From assembly GCA_014651175.1 (NCBI GenBank), contig BMWJ01000005.1, positions 372,001-436,000 of the forward strand: a stretch of DNA of 64,000 nt. The letters are read 5' to 3'. The notes beneath the pieces were generated by a model, which worked only from the letters and a program-made list of their open reading frames with translations, did no database searches and had not been told where the DNA came from. This stretch comes from Streptomyces clavifer. Lineage in GTDB: Bacteria > Actinomycetota > Actinomycetes > Streptomycetales > Streptomycetaceae. This document shows, piece after piece, positions 1 through 8,649 of this stretch. The translations under genes were made by a program, and so were the position numbers. Numbering within the stretch: the first letter of the stretch is position 1; every line of letters starts with the position of its first letter.

Positions 1-105
1 GACCGCCACCGCCCGGCCCAGCACTTCGTCCGTCGCGCGCCACACCTCACCCATGCCGCCACGGCCGATGGGGGATATCAACCGGTACCGTCCAGCTACC
101 AGCAC
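1..105 (-). CDS. Serine/threonine protein kinase, N-terminal fragment cut by the window edge
   Basis: Reading leftward from a GTG at 105, the frame gives [20 protein letters not shown] and then [15 protein letters not shown] up to base 1. This is the standard start of a bacterial Hanks-type kinase: a short lead, then the glycine-rich ATP loop GxGxxGxV (GRGGMGEV), heading toward the AVK lysine of subdomain II, which lies outside the window. The same frame is open upstream to an ATG at 162, which would add 19 residues, but family members usually start about ten residues before the Gly loop, so the GTG fits better. Nothing can be said of the C-terminal sensor domain. Confidence 0.8.
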   Translation of the reverse strand, partial: MLVAGRYRLISPIGRGGMGEVWRATDEVLGRAVAV

Positions 106-260
106 CTGTGCACACCAATCTCGAACTGTGGCCCGCTCCGACTGCCGCGGCGGCGACCTCATCGGGCTCTTCGGCTCGGTACGGTGCGGGGGCGCGCGGC
201 GTGATCAGGATATCGGTCCGCCGGAGCTCCGTGAGCACGGCAGGCCACCGTCGCGCGGAA

Positions 261-1058
261 TCAGGCCAATCCGGCTGTCCGGAAGCCCCGTTCCCGTCCT
301 ACGGTGAGCCACTCGAACAGCACCGCAGCCTTGAACTCGGCCTGTCCGCCGGGGAAGAGCAGATCCGCTTTCCTGAACACCGCCTCGTCCGCGACCGCTT
401 CGGGATCCGAAGGAGCCGGGGCACTTCGGGGACCCGGGGTATCCGCATCGCCCGCGGCATCCGTGACGTAGGGGACCGCGACACAGCGCATGCCCGCCGC
501 CTGGGCCGCCCGGACACCCGGGGCCGCGTCCTCCAGCACCACACAGGCCGCCGGTTCGGCGCCCAGTCGCCGGGCGGCCTCCAGGAACACGTCGGGCTCC
601 GGCTTTCCACGAGCCACCTCCTCGGCGGACACGTGGAGAGGGAGGAACGCGTCCAGTCCGGTGACCGCGAGGGTGGCCTCGATCGCGGCACGGGAGGAAC
701 CGGAGGCCACCGCCATGGGGATCCCCTCCTCGTGCAGCCGTTCCACGAGGACGCGCATTTCGGGGAAGACCTCGGTGGAGGTGCCGGCGAGCTCCAGGTA
801 GAGGGCGTTCTTTCCGGCCAGCAGTTCCTCGACCGACGCCTCGATCCCGTACTCCTCCCGCAGGATGGTGAGGGTCTCACGGGTGCTGATCCCGATGAAG
901 CGGGTGTGGTCGTCCCAGCCGAAGTCCGTCACGCCGTACCGGGCGAGGAGCCTGCGCCCCGCCTCGTAGTAGTTCGGCTCGCTGTCGACGAGGGTGCCGT
1001 CGAGATCGAGGAGGACACACAGGGCGGGGGCGGGCGCGGGACTCATACCCTCCAGCAT
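261..1058 (-). CDS. HAD-superfamily hydrolase (phosphatase/phosphoglucomutase-like)
   Basis: About 265 residues. Motif I is the N-terminal LLDLDGTLVDSE, whose first Asp is the phospho-acceptor nucleophile. Motif II (VASGSS) and motif IV (CVVLEDAAPGVRAA) follow in the expected order, and KPEPDVFLEAA carries the motif III lysine. This pattern is typical of subfamily I HAD phosphatases and beta-phosphoglucomutase-like enzymes; the substrate cannot be read. It starts 12 bases after the Lrp-type regulator on the same strand, so the two are probably co-transcribed and coupled. A second ATG at 1046 begins MSPAPAPAL, but its GGAGGG lies only one base upstream, so the first ATG is kept. Confidence 0.85.
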   Translation of the reverse strand: MLEGMSPAPAPALCVLLDLDGTLVDSEPNYYEAGRRLLARYGVTDFGWDDHTRFIGISTRETLTILREEYGIEASVEELLAGKNALYLELAGTSTEVFPEMRVLVERLHEEGIPMAVASGSSRAAIEATLAVTGLDAFLPLHVSAEEVARGKPEPDVFLEAARRLGAEPAACVVLEDAAPGVRAAQAAGMRCVAVPYVTDAAGDADTPGPRSAPAPSDPEAVADEAVFRKADLLFPGGQAEFKAAVLFEWLTVGRERGFRTAGLA

Positions 1059-1070
1059 GCCAGTGGGCGG

Positions 1071-1553
1071 TCAGCCGGAGCCGCCCGCCGCCCGCCCCAC
1101 CGACTCGACCAGCGGCAGCACCCGGTGCGCCACCCTCTCCCGCAGAGCCACCTCGGTCCGTGTCCTGACCACGCCGGGGAGTTGGATCAATTGCTGGATC
1201 ACGTCCTCGAGGTGCCCGTTGTCGCGGGCCACGACACGGGTCAGGAGGTCCCCGCCCCCGGTGGTCGAGAACGCCTCGATGATCTCCGGTACGGCGGCGA
1301 GCGCGTCCCCCACCTCGTCCAGATGCCCCTGGGTGACCTCCAGGTGCACGAAGGCGAGCACCGGGTGGCCGAGGGCCGCCGGGGAGAGGGCGGGGCCCGT
1401 TCCGGTGATCACGCCGTCCCGCTCCAGGCGGTCCAGACGGGCCTGGAGGGTGCCCCGTGCCACGCCCAGCAGGCGCGCGTACTCGCGGACGCTGGTGCGC
1501 GGCTGCTCGATGAGCAGGCGCAGGATGCGGGTGTCGAGCAGGTCCACGGCCAT
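1071..1553 (-). CDS. Lrp/AsnC family transcriptional regulator
   Basis: 160 residues, the normal size of the family. An N-terminal winged helix (DTRILRLLIEQPRTSVREYA, then LLGVARGTLQARLDRLERDGVI) is followed by a C-terminal RAM/AsnC ligand-binding domain (FVHLEVTQGHLDEVGDAL ... GGGDLLTRVVARDNGHLEDVIQQL). The start MAVDLLDTR is chosen because AAGGA lies about ten bases upstream; the ATG at 1562 would have that site against the start codon. It leads the HAD gene directly downstream. Lrp-type proteins usually respond to an amino acid or small aromatic ligand and control themselves and a neighbour. Confidence 0.9.
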   Translation of the reverse strand: MAVDLLDTRILRLLIEQPRTSVREYARLLGVARGTLQARLDRLERDGVITGTGPALSPAALGHPVLAFVHLEVTQGHLDEVGDALAAVPEIIEAFSTTGGGDLLTRVVARDNGHLEDVIQQLIQLPGVVRTRTEVALRERVAHRVLPLVESVGRAAGGSG

Positions 1554-1562
1554 GTCCGGCAT

Positions 1563-2077
1563 TTCCTTCCGGCTCGGTGATCGGTCGGCCGACTGTATCC
1601 GTGGCGCACCGGGCGGCCGTCGCCGGCCGCGGCCCCTCCCGCGCGCCGACGGCTGCCTCCCCCGCGGCTCCGTCGGCGGCGGACGTGTCGACGCCCCGCC
1701 GGAAGCCGCAACCGGCGAGGTGGGGGTCCGCACGGACCTCCACCTGGACACCGAAGTCGAGTGCCGGTCATGACGCGCCGAGGCCGGTGCGCCGCCGGCC
1801 CGGCCGGTCGTGGCCACGGACGCGCACGGCCCGCGGCGCCCGGCGGCGGGCGGTGGGTGCGCCGCGCGTGCCGCCTTGTCGCGTGCGGCCCTGTCGCGTG
1901 CGGCTGGTCCGTTGGCTCTGCCGCGGCCGACCGGGGTGCACCCGAGTTGGGCCATTGGTCCATGGAATGGGGCATCGGTTGAACCACCAGCCCCCCAGGT
2001 GCTGAAATGGGTCTATCAATGGCGCTGCGGGTCCCTCGGGAATCCCTGCGGCGCCTTTCTCATGTCTGCGCTGGTCC
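1563..2077. other. Non-coding stretch upstream of the FUSC gene, with a short tandem repeat
   Basis: I find no convincing gene here. Near 1867-1910 there are about three imperfect 15-base copies in tandem of the type CGTGCGGCCCTGTCG. The open frames on both strands are arginine/proline/glycine-rich and look like byproducts of high G+C. Promoters for lrp (leftward) and the FUSC gene (rightward) should lie here, but no clear boxes stand out. Confidence 0.4.
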
Positions 2078-2101
2078 ATGTACGAAAGGTGCGGGGCAAA
2101 C

Positions 2102-3613
2102 TTGCTGAAGAGGGCTTTCGTCGCACACGATCCGGGGCGGGTGCGGCTGCGGTTCGCTTCTCGGGCCGTACTCGGCATCGGGCTCGCCGTCATCCTGTGC
2201 GGGGCGGCCGGGCACTCGCTGACGGCGGCCATCACCGGTGGCCTCGCCGCGCTGCTCGCACTGTTCACGGTGACCGACCCGACGGTGCGTGGGCAGGCGA
2301 TCACGACCGCCCTCCTCCCCGTCGTGGGTCTGCCGGTGCTCACGCTCGCCGCCGCGCTGCATGACGTGCCGGTCGCACGCGACCTGGCCTTCCTGGGCGT
2401 CGTGGGAGCCGGGGTCTACGCGCGGCGGTGGGGCCCTCGCGGGCACGCACTGGGTGTGTTCGGCTTCATGGCCTATTTCTCCGCCCAGTTCCTGCACACC
2501 GTGCCCGGTCAGCTGCCCGAGCTGTACGCGGCCGTCCTGCTGTCGCTCGCCGCGTCGTCGGTGATGCGGTTCGGGGTGTGGTGCTACGAGCGGAGGCTCG
2601 CGGTACCCGCGGCGGTCGCACTCCCCGCCGGGGCGGCCGGGCTGGGACGGATCACGACGCGGCAGGCCGTGCAAGCGACGTTGGGAGCCGGGTTCGCGCT
2701 GGCGGTGGGACAGGTGCTCTCCGATCAGCGATGGTACTGGGCGGTCGGCGCCACCTGGTGGGTGTTCGTGGCCACCACCTCGCGGGGCGAGACCGCCGTG
2801 CGGGGGTTCAGACGCTTCCTGGGGACGGTGCTCGGAATCGGGCTGGGCTTCGCCGTGGCCGTACCGCTGCACCACGAGCCGGTCGTGGCCGCCGTGGTCG
2901 TGGCGGTGAGTGTGTTCGGGATCTTCTACACCGCCGCGGTCTCGTACACCTGGATGATGCTGGCCGTGACGGTGATGGCCAGCATGCTGTACGGGCTGCT
3001 CGGCGTGCTCGACGCGGGTCTGCTCGTGCTGCGGGTGACCGAGACGGCGGTCGGGGCGCTCGGGGCCGTGCTGGCGGTGCTGTTCGTACTGCCGGTGACC
3101 ACGCACTCGGTGACCGAGGCGTGGGTCGGTCGGGCGCTGCGGTGCGTGCACACGTGCACGGCGGAGGCCGCCGCCCGGCTCACCGGCAGCGAGGACGCGG
3201 ACCCGGCCCGGCGCGTCGTCGAACTGGAGGCGATCCTCGGCAGGGTGCGCTTGTCGCTCGCGCCGCTGGTGCATCCGCTCAACCCGATGAAGGCCCGCAA
3301 GCGACGGGCCCGGCACGTGCTCGCGCTGCTCGACGACTGCGCACGCGAGGTGCGCGGCCTGGCCTCCGTCGCCGCTGATCCGGAGGCCTCGCACGACATC
3401 CGGCTCGCCGCGGCCTGCTGGCGTGTGGAGACCGCCGTCGAGGCACTCACCGATGCGCCGGCCGTGGAGCGGGACCTCGGACTCGACAGCGTGACGGCGG
3501 CGGAGCCGACGGGCGTCGAACCGGTGCTCGTCCACCTCCATGCGCTGGAGCGGGCTCTGCTCGAGCTCGCCGTTCCCCTGCGGAGGCCCGGCCGCATTCC
3601 GGCCGGCGCCTGA
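2102..3613 (+). CDS. FUSC-family membrane protein (aromatic acid / fusaric acid exporter-like)
   Basis: About 503 residues. An N-terminal set of hydrophobic helices is followed by a second hydrophobic block (FALAVGQVLSDQRWYWAVGATWWVFVATTS ... GTVLGIGLGFAVAVPL) typical of the FUSC_2 module. The C-terminal ~150 residues are soluble and helical. The motif WWVFVATTSRGET resembles the conserved W...T segment of FUSC proteins. The TTG at 2102 gives MLKRAFVAHDPGR, which fits the family N-terminus and has GGGG about six bases upstream; an ATG at 2078 in the same frame lacks a ribosome site. The family is linked to export of aromatic acids or small toxic organics. No adaptor or outer component is nearby. 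Confidence 0.8.
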   Translation: MLKRAFVAHDPGRVRLRFASRAVLGIGLAVILCGAAGHSLTAAITGGLAALLALFTVTDPTVRGQAITTALLPVVGLPVLTLAAALHDVPVARDLAFLGVVGAGVYARRWGPRGHALGVFGFMAYFSAQFLHTVPGQLPELYAAVLLSLAASSVMRFGVWCYERRLAVPAAVALPAGAAGLGRITTRQAVQATLGAGFALAVGQVLSDQRWYWAVGATWWVFVATTSRGETAVRGFRRFLGTVLGIGLGFAVAVPLHHEPVVAAVVVAVSVFGIFYTAAVSYTWMMLAVTVMASMLYGLLGVLDAGLLVLRVTETAVGALGAVLAVLFVLPVTTHSVTEAWVGRALRCVHTCTAEAAARLTGSEDADPARRVVELEAILGRVRLSLAPLVHPLNPMKARKRRARHVLALLDDCAREVRGLASVAADPEASHDIRLAAACWRVETAVEALTDAPAVERDLGLDSVTAAEPTGVEPVLVHLHALERALLELAVPLRRPGRIPAGA

Positions 3614-3790
3614 GCCATCGCGTGGCGAGAGCTTCCAGCCCTCGCCGACTCCCCTGCTCCTCGGCCCACTGGACCGGGTACCCGTGCCGAGCGGCCTCAC
3701 GGCCCCGCCGACGGCGCACGGCACGAGGCGGCGGCGGAGGAGTCCCTCGGCTGCCGCCGGCGCCGTGCGCCCGCGGTCTGCGCCGAATCC

Positions 3791-3871
3791 GCGCTCGCTC
3801 TTCCGCACGGCCTGGGACGGGCGCTTGCCGAGCTCGCGGTGCCTTTGCACCGTCCTCGCGCGCCCCGCTGA
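3791..3871 (+). pseudogene. Decayed second copy of a FUSC C-terminus
   Basis: One frame ending at a TGA (3869-3871) reads PHGLGRALAELAVPLHRP. This closely matches the end of the intact FUSC protein just upstream (HALERALLELAVPLRRP), followed in both cases by a short basic tail and stop. No start codon or upstream coding sequence fits, so this looks like the relic of a duplicated or recombined FUSC tail. An alternative is chance similarity in Leu/Ala/Arg-rich sequence, but the match covers about 17 positions with the same spacing before a stop. Confidence 0.5.
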
Positions 3872-3906
3872 CCGGCACCTGACCCCGGCGCCACCCATCG
3901 CCCGTA

Positions 3907-3920
3907 TTGGTCTGGACCAA
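3907..3920. promoter_or_regulatory. Palindromic GntR/DasR-like operator upstream of the lactonase gene
   Basis: TTGGTCTGGACCAA is a perfect inverted repeat (TTGGTC, two-base centre, GACCAA). It resembles the DasR-responsive element of Streptomyces as I recall it (ACTGGTCTAGACCACT), agreeing at about 12 of 16 positions in context. It lies about 100 bases before the lactonase start and is the only such element I noticed near it. Confidence 0.5.
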
Positions 3921-4017
3921 AGAGACCTGCCTGCTACCGTCGGCCGTGAAGATCGCGTCGGCCGTGCAGACGGCGGCCGAGGTGAAGATCGCAGCGGACG
4001 TGAAGAGGGGTAGCGCG

Positions 4018-5082
4018 ATGGGCAGCAGTGCCGGACGGGCATTCATAGGGTCGTTCACCTCGGCGGGTGGGCGCGGGATCACCGCTGCCGCCGTCGACCG
4101 GGACAGTGGGGCTCTGACCGTGCTCGCGGCCACGGACGCCGTCCCGGACCCGTCCTTCCTCGCGGTCGGCAGCGCCCCCGGGTCGGGCGCGACGGTGCTG
4201 TACGCGGTCAGCGAGACCCCCGGAGGAGGCGCGGCCGCACTCGTCGTCGACGACGGCCCGCCGCGGCTGATCGGTGAGGTGCGTCCGGTCGGCGGGGACA
4301 GCCCCACCCACCTGGCGCTGGCCGCCGGGCACCTGGTCACCGCCAACTACGGTTCGGGCAGCGTCTCCGCGCTGCCCCTGGGGCCCGATGGCGCCCTCGG
4401 CCCGGCGGCCTCCGTGCTACTGCACGAGGGCAGCGGTCCCGACGCCGGTCGCCAGGCGTCGCCGCACGCACACCAGGTGCTCGCCGACCCGTCGGGGCGG
4501 TGGGTGCTGAGCGTGGACCTCGGTACGGACTCCGTACGCGTCTGCGCCCTCGACGAGCGCACCGGAGCCCTGAGGCTGCACGCCGAGACCGCGCTGCGCC
4601 CCGGCACGGGCCCGCGCCATCTGGCCTTTCACCCGTCCGGGGGACACCTCTACGTCCTCAACGAGCTGGAACCGACCATCACCGTGTGCCGCTGGGGAGC
4701 GGCGGACGGCCTCCTCGACCCGGTGGGCGAGGTGGCGGTGCTGCCCGACGGCGCGGATGCCGGAGGAGGGGCGCGCACCTATCCGTCCGAGCTGGCGGTC
4801 TCCCACGACGGGCGGTTCCTGTGGACCGCCAACCGCGGGCACGACAGCATCTCCGTGCTCACCCTCGACGAGACGGCCGAGAAGCCGGCCCTGGCCGCGG
4901 CCGTGGGCTGCGGCGGGCGCTGGCCCCGCGACCTCACCCTCGATCCCACCGGGCAGTGGCTGTACGTCGCCAATGAGCACTCGGGCGACGTGAGCTGGTT
5001 CGCCGTCGACGCGGAAACGGGCATTCCGGCCCACGTGGGCTCCATCGAGGCTCCGGCGGCCTCCTGCGTGGTCTTCGCCTGA
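4018..5082 (+). CDS. Lactonase family protein (6-phosphogluconolactonase-like beta-propeller)
   Basis: 354 residues, the usual length of the YbhE/Pgl seven-bladed propeller family. It has repeated blade motifs (FLAVGS.., HLVTANYGSGSVSALPL, RHLAFHPSGGHLYVLNELEPTITVCRW, SHDGRFLWTANRGHDSISVLTL, DLTLDPTGQWLYVANEHSGDVSWF). The likely role is hydrolysis of 6-phosphogluconolactone or a related sugar lactone in the cytoplasm; there is no signal peptide. The ATG at 4018 has GAGGGG about eight bases upstream. The same frame is open back to about 3907 with a repeated GTGAAGATCGC element, but that lead has no family match. A DasR-like palindrome upstream suggests sugar-responsive control. Confidence 0.85.
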   Translation: MGSSAGRAFIGSFTSAGGRGITAAAVDRDSGALTVLAATDAVPDPSFLAVGSAPGSGATVLYAVSETPGGGAAALVVDDGPPRLIGEVRPVGGDSPTHLALAAGHLVTANYGSGSVSALPLGPDGALGPAASVLLHEGSGPDAGRQASPHAHQVLADPSGRWVLSVDLGTDSVRVCALDERTGALRLHAETALRPGTGPRHLAFHPSGGHLYVLNELEPTITVCRWGAADGLLDPVGEVAVLPDGADAGGGARTYPSELAVSHDGRFLWTANRGHDSISVLTLDETAEKPALAAAVGCGGRWPRDLTLDPTGQWLYVANEHSGDVSWFAVDAETGIPAHVGSIEAPAASCVVFA

Positions 5083-5132
5083 CGTCCGGCCCGCGCACGG
5101 AGTCCCTGTGCGCCCCAGAGGGCGGCAGACGT

Positions 5133-5170
5133 CAGGCGGCACGGACCGGGGGACCGGTCCGTGCCGCCTG
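5133..5170. terminator. Bidirectional hairpin terminator between convergent genes
   Basis: A perfect 17-base inverted repeat (CAGGCGGCACGGACCGG ... CCGGTCCGTGCCGCCTG) with a four-base loop lies between the lactonase stop and the convergent CbiX-like gene. There is no U-tract, as usual in Streptomyces. Confidence 0.8.
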
Positions 5171-5232
5171 TTCCGGCCTGCTCCCGGGGCGCGCGGCGGT
5201 GCCACCCCGTACGGGTGCGGTCCCGGCGCGGA

Positions 5233-6156
5233 TCAGTGCGCCTGGGCTCCCTGCGGCGTCGCCGGGGTGATTCCCAGCGTCGTCGCGTACAGCGAGAGCA
5301 CGAGCTTGCCGATCGCCGGGTACGCGCCGAGCGGCTCGGCGGTCGCACAGCCGGCCTCCTTCGCCGCGGCGTCCAGAAGTCCGGCGTCGATCTCCGGGCC
5401 CACCAGGTACGGCGCGAGCGCGAGCTGTGCGGAACCGGAGTTCTGCAGCTGCTCCGCGATCGACGCGACCGATCCCTCCACGTCCAGCGCCGCGGCCATC
5501 ACCGGCACGGCGAGACGTGCGGCCAGCAGCATGCCGGTGATCCCGGCAGCCCGCACGGCCTCCTCGCCGCCCACCGTGGCCAGCACGATGCCGTCGGCCG
5601 CGGTCGCCACGGTGAACAGCCTGGCGCGGTCGGCGCGCGCCAGCCCGGCCTCCGAGAGCCGCACGTGCAGGGCCTCGGCGAGCAGCGGGTGCGGACCGAG
5701 GACGTCGGTCAGCTCGACCTGCGTGCCGCTGTCCATGACGGCTTGCCGTATGCGTCGGATATTGGCGCTGTCGGGCCCTGCGAGCAGCGGCACCACGACT
5801 GCGGACGGGCCCTCGGGTGCGGGGACCTCGCGGCCCGCGGCGGTGGCCTGCTCGTAGCGCGCGGTGCGCTCGGCGGCGGCATGCGCGAGTACGGAGACCA
5901 GCACGGGGTACTCCGCGTCGTCACCCTCGAGGTAACCGATCTTCGCGTTCAGACCGGGGAGCTCGGAACGGGCGATGCTGATGACTTCCTCGGCCAGACT
6001 CCGCGTGGCCGGGGAAGGGGTACCGGGAACGGCAAGAACGAGCGCGGCAGCGCCCTCAGGTGCGACCACGGGCTCCGGGCGGCGGTGCCGTCCGGACTGG
6101 CGAGGTCGCGGCATTCGTACAGGCAGGCCGGAAGCGGGCCCAGTGGGGGTGCTCAT
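5233..6156 (-). CDS. CbiX-like / sirohydrochlorin chelatase family protein, catalytic motif degenerate
   Basis: 307 residues with the two tandem half-domains of the CbiX fold: LVLAVPGTPSPATRSLAEEV begins the first half, and LARLFTVATAADGIVLA-like sequence begins the second. DVLGPHPLLAEAL is the conserved GPHP segment of chelatases. In true cobalt or iron sirohydrochlorin chelatases the first strand ends in HGS/HGT carrying the metal-binding His; here it reads VPGT, and the second half reads APYLVGPEI without an equivalent His. It may therefore be a non-catalytic paralogue or use other ligands. The N-terminus is basic and proline-rich, without a signal peptide. Confidence 0.7.
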   Translation of the reverse strand: MSTPTGPASGLPVRMPRPRQSGRHRRPEPVVAPEGAAALVLAVPGTPSPATRSLAEEVISIARSELPGLNAKIGYLEGDDAEYPVLVSVLAHAAAERTARYEQATAAGREVPAPEGPSAVVVPLLAGPDSANIRRIRQAVMDSGTQVELTDVLGPHPLLAEALHVRLSEAGLARADRARLFTVATAADGIVLATVGGEEAVRAAGITGMLLAARLAVPVMAAALDVEGSVASIAEQLQNSGSAQLALAPYLVGPEIDAGLLDAAAKEAGCATAEPLGAYPAIGKLVLSLYATTLGITPATPQGAQAH

Positions 6157-6294
6157 GGCGCCGCATGCTACTGGTTTTGGGTGCCCCTCTGTTCAGGGAG
6201 GGGGTGGTCAGGCGTTATCTGTCCGTTTATGTCTGTTGAGCGGCATACCAGTCAACTGCCCTGCTCTGTCCGGGCAGATGTTCGCTCGAATCCT

Positions 6295-7350
6295 CTACGT
6301 TACTCCCGGTACGAACAGGAGTGTCGGATGGGCCGGCAGCTGCAGGTCCGACCGGGCGAGTGCGCGGGCGATCTCCAGGGATCCCTGCAGCGGACTTCCC
6401 GCCGCCGGCACCACGCGCGCGTGCGGGATCTGCCGCGCCAGCTCCACGCGCAACCGCCCGAGAAGAGGGTCGCCCATCTTGAAGAGGCCACCGGTCAGGG
6501 CGACTTCGCACAGCTCGCCGCCGGAGTCCGCCGACCGGGGGCACGCCGCCGCTGCCGCTTCCGCGATATGGGCGGCGGCCTCCCGCAGGATCCGCGCCGC
6601 GACCTCGTCGTCGGCCGCGCAGGCCGCGACTTCGGGCGCGAAGGAGGCGAGGAGCGCGGGACGGTCCGTGCGCGGGTAGAGCAGGCCGGGAAGGTCCGGG
6701 GCCGGACCGAAGACGGCCTGGAGCCGGGCCAGCAGCGCGGGGGAACCTCCGTGCCGGCCGTCATGGGCACGCAGTGCGGCATCGAGCCCGGCCCGGCCGA
6801 TCCAGGCGCCACCGCCGCTGTCACCCAGCAGGTGGCCCCAGCCGTCGGCCCTGCGCCACGTCGTGAGGTCGGTGCCGAGCGCGATCATGCCGGTCCCGCC
6901 CGCGACGACTGCGCCGGGGCGCTGGCCGAGTGCTCCGGCGTACGCGGTCACGGCGTCGGCGGCCAGCGCCACTCGGCGTACACCCAGCGTCTCCGCGAGC
7001 GCGCCGGGCAGCCGGGCGCGCAGCTGCCCGCCGAGCGTCGCCATCCCGGCGGCCCCCACGGCCGCGGCTGTGATCGCCGCTCCCGGTCCCGCCTCGGCCA
7101 GCAGCCGCAGTGTCACGGGGAGCAGCTGATCCAGCAGATGTCCGGCGTCGATGCCCTCGGCCCCCGTGCGCACCGGTTCCTCGCAGACGGCAGTGGACGT
7201 CGGGTGTCCGCCGTCGGCCGCGCCGAGCGCCACTCGCAGCCCGGATCCTCCCGAGTCGACTCCGAGGACGAGCGCCCCCCGCGCCGCGGCATTCACGAGG
7301 GACGCCCGGGGGAGGGGCGCCGCGTGCTTCCGGGGGAGCGGTGTGGGCAT
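6295..7350 (-). CDS. BadF/BadG-type ATPase, probable N-acetylglucosamine kinase
   Basis: 351 residues of the ASKHA fold. The phosphate-1 motif is LVLGVDSGGSGLRVAL. The central block carries DAVTAYAGALG and the phosphate-2 like VVAGGTGMIALG, then GWGHLLGDSGGGAWIGR, a signature of eukaryote-type GlcNAc kinases (GDEGSG/A-like). The adenosine motif is ALTGGLFKMGDPLL. The expected reaction is ATP-dependent phosphorylation of N-acetylglucosamine or a related amino sugar. The ATG at 7350 is the only in-frame start after a possible TAGGGT -10 box near 7430; a further ATG at 7461 would give a low-complexity lead. It is divergent from the glycosylase gene. Confidence 0.75.
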   Translation of the reverse strand: MPTPLPRKHAAPLPRASLVNAAARGALVLGVDSGGSGLRVALGAADGGHPTSTAVCEEPVRTGAEGIDAGHLLDQLLPVTLRLLAEAGPGAAITAAAVGAAGMATLGGQLRARLPGALAETLGVRRVALAADAVTAYAGALGQRPGAVVAGGTGMIALGTDLTTWRRADGWGHLLGDSGGGAWIGRAGLDAALRAHDGRHGGSPALLARLQAVFGPAPDLPGLLYPRTDRPALLASFAPEVAACAADDEVAARILREAAAHIAEAAAAACPRSADSGGELCEVALTGGLFKMGDPLLGRLRVELARQIPHARVVPAAGSPLQGSLEIARALARSDLQLPAHPTLLFVPGVT

Positions 7351-7500
7351 GGTCCGCTGCGGGGCGGGTTCCTGCGTGACCTCATGGACCGCTCCGGAAG
7401 GAAGGGGGAGTGACGACGACCGGCACCCTATCCCCGGGCCCGGCCCCGGGGGGACCCTCATGATCGCCGCGGTCCGTGTAGGCCGGTAGAGTGAGGGGCT

Positions 7501-8178
7501 GTGGCAGCGCGACCTTTGAGTGAGCTAGTTGAGCCCGGCTGGGCCGAGGCATTGAGTCCGGTGTCCGGACGCATCGCGGCGATGGGGGACTTCCTCCGCG
7601 CCGAGATCGCAGCCGGCCGTACCTATCTGCCGGCGGGGCAGCACGTCCTCCGTGCCTTCCAGCAGCCCTTCGAGGACGTGCGGGTCCTGATAGTCGGTCA
7701 GGATCCCTACCCCACGCCGGGCATGGCCATCGGTCTGAGCTTCGCGGTCGCGCCCGACGTGCGGCGGCTGCCCGGGAGCCTGGAGAACATCTTCCGGGAG
7801 CTGAACAGCGACCTCGACCTCCCGAGGCCGTCCAACGGAGACCTGACCCCCTGGACGAAGCAGGGCGTCCTCCTGCTCAACCGGGCGCTGACCACGGCCC
7901 CCGGCAAGCCTGCCGCGCATCGCGGCAAGGGCTGGGAAGAGGTGACCGAGCAAGCCATCCGTGCGCTGGTCGCCCGGCGCAAGCCGCTGGTGTCCGTGCT
8001 GTGGGGGCGCGACGCACGCAATGTGCGACCGCTTCTCGGGGACCTGCCGGCGGTCGAGTCCGCCCACCCCTCTCCCATGTCGGCGGACCGTGGATTCTTC
8101 GGATCGAAGCCCTTCAGCCGCGCCAACGACTTCCTGGTGCGCGCAGGGGAACAACCGGTGGACTGGCGCCTGCCGTAA
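7501..8178 (+). CDS. ung: Uracil-DNA glycosylase, family 1
   Basis: 225 residues, normal for UNG. The water-activating loop GQDPYP (Asp68) and the C-terminal Leu-intercalation loop HPSPMS (His189) are both present, with LLLNRALT and VLWGRDARN between them. It removes uracil from DNA, starting base excision repair in the cytoplasm. The start is GTG, preceded by GAGGGG and by a TAGAGT box eight bases before the codon, so the transcript leader is probably very short. It appears monocistronic, ending before a 470-base gap with a hairpin. Confidence 0.95.
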   Translation: MAARPLSELVEPGWAEALSPVSGRIAAMGDFLRAEIAAGRTYLPAGQHVLRAFQQPFEDVRVLIVGQDPYPTPGMAIGLSFAVAPDVRRLPGSLENIFRELNSDLDLPRPSNGDLTPWTKQGVLLLNRALTTAPGKPAAHRGKGWEEVTEQAIRALVARRKPLVSVLWGRDARNVRPLLGDLPAVESAHPSPMSADRGFFGSKPFSRANDFLVRAGEQPVDWRLP

Positions 8179-8327
8179 GCGGCGTGCTCAGCGGGCGGCC
8201 CGGGCGGCCCCGGGCCGCCGATACCGGCATCCGATCCGCCGCCCCCGGCATAGGCCCTCGAATCCGGGGCACGAGACTCTTCGACCCGAGCTCCAGCAGG
8301 ACACCCCCTCCACCTGCTCGAGCACCC

Positions 8328-8360
8328 GGCCCCACCGGCACCCCCCCCGCCGGTGGGGCC
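8328..8360. terminator. Hairpin terminator after ung
   Basis: The arms GGCCCCACCGGC and GCCGGTGGGGCC pair perfectly over 12 bases around a nine-base C-rich loop. It sits in the 470-base space between ung and the saccharopine-dehydrogenase-like gene. I see nothing else convincing between 8179 and 8649. Confidence 0.7.
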
Positions 8361-8649
8361 GCTTCATGATCCGGCCGGGACGCGCCGCCGCCGCGTCGCC
8401 CGGCCCCGGAGTGGCGGCCATCGGCGGCGACGCGGCTGCGCCCCGTCCAGTTGGGCGTCGGCCGTGGTGCGGACCCGGCCAGGCCCTTCCGGGCGGGCGC
8501 GGCGATCGCGGCGCACACGGATCCCCCGGACGCGTGACCCCGCCGGGAGGGTCGCCCGCCGCCCGGGCGTCCGGCTGTTACGGTCCCACTCCACCGGACC
8601 GGTCCGCTGTACCCGTGGCCGCGGCAGCACGGCGAAGGAGTGGTGTCCC

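Noticed and set aside
1867-1910. Short 15-base tandem repeats as a possible CRISPR or attachment site
   Set aside because: Only about three degenerate copies without spacers; simple GC-rich repetition explains it.
8240-8345. Possible tRNA-like sequence in the ung downstream gap
   Set aside because: A CTCGAATCC-like T-loop piece is present, but no acceptor stem or anticodon arm can be folded with it.
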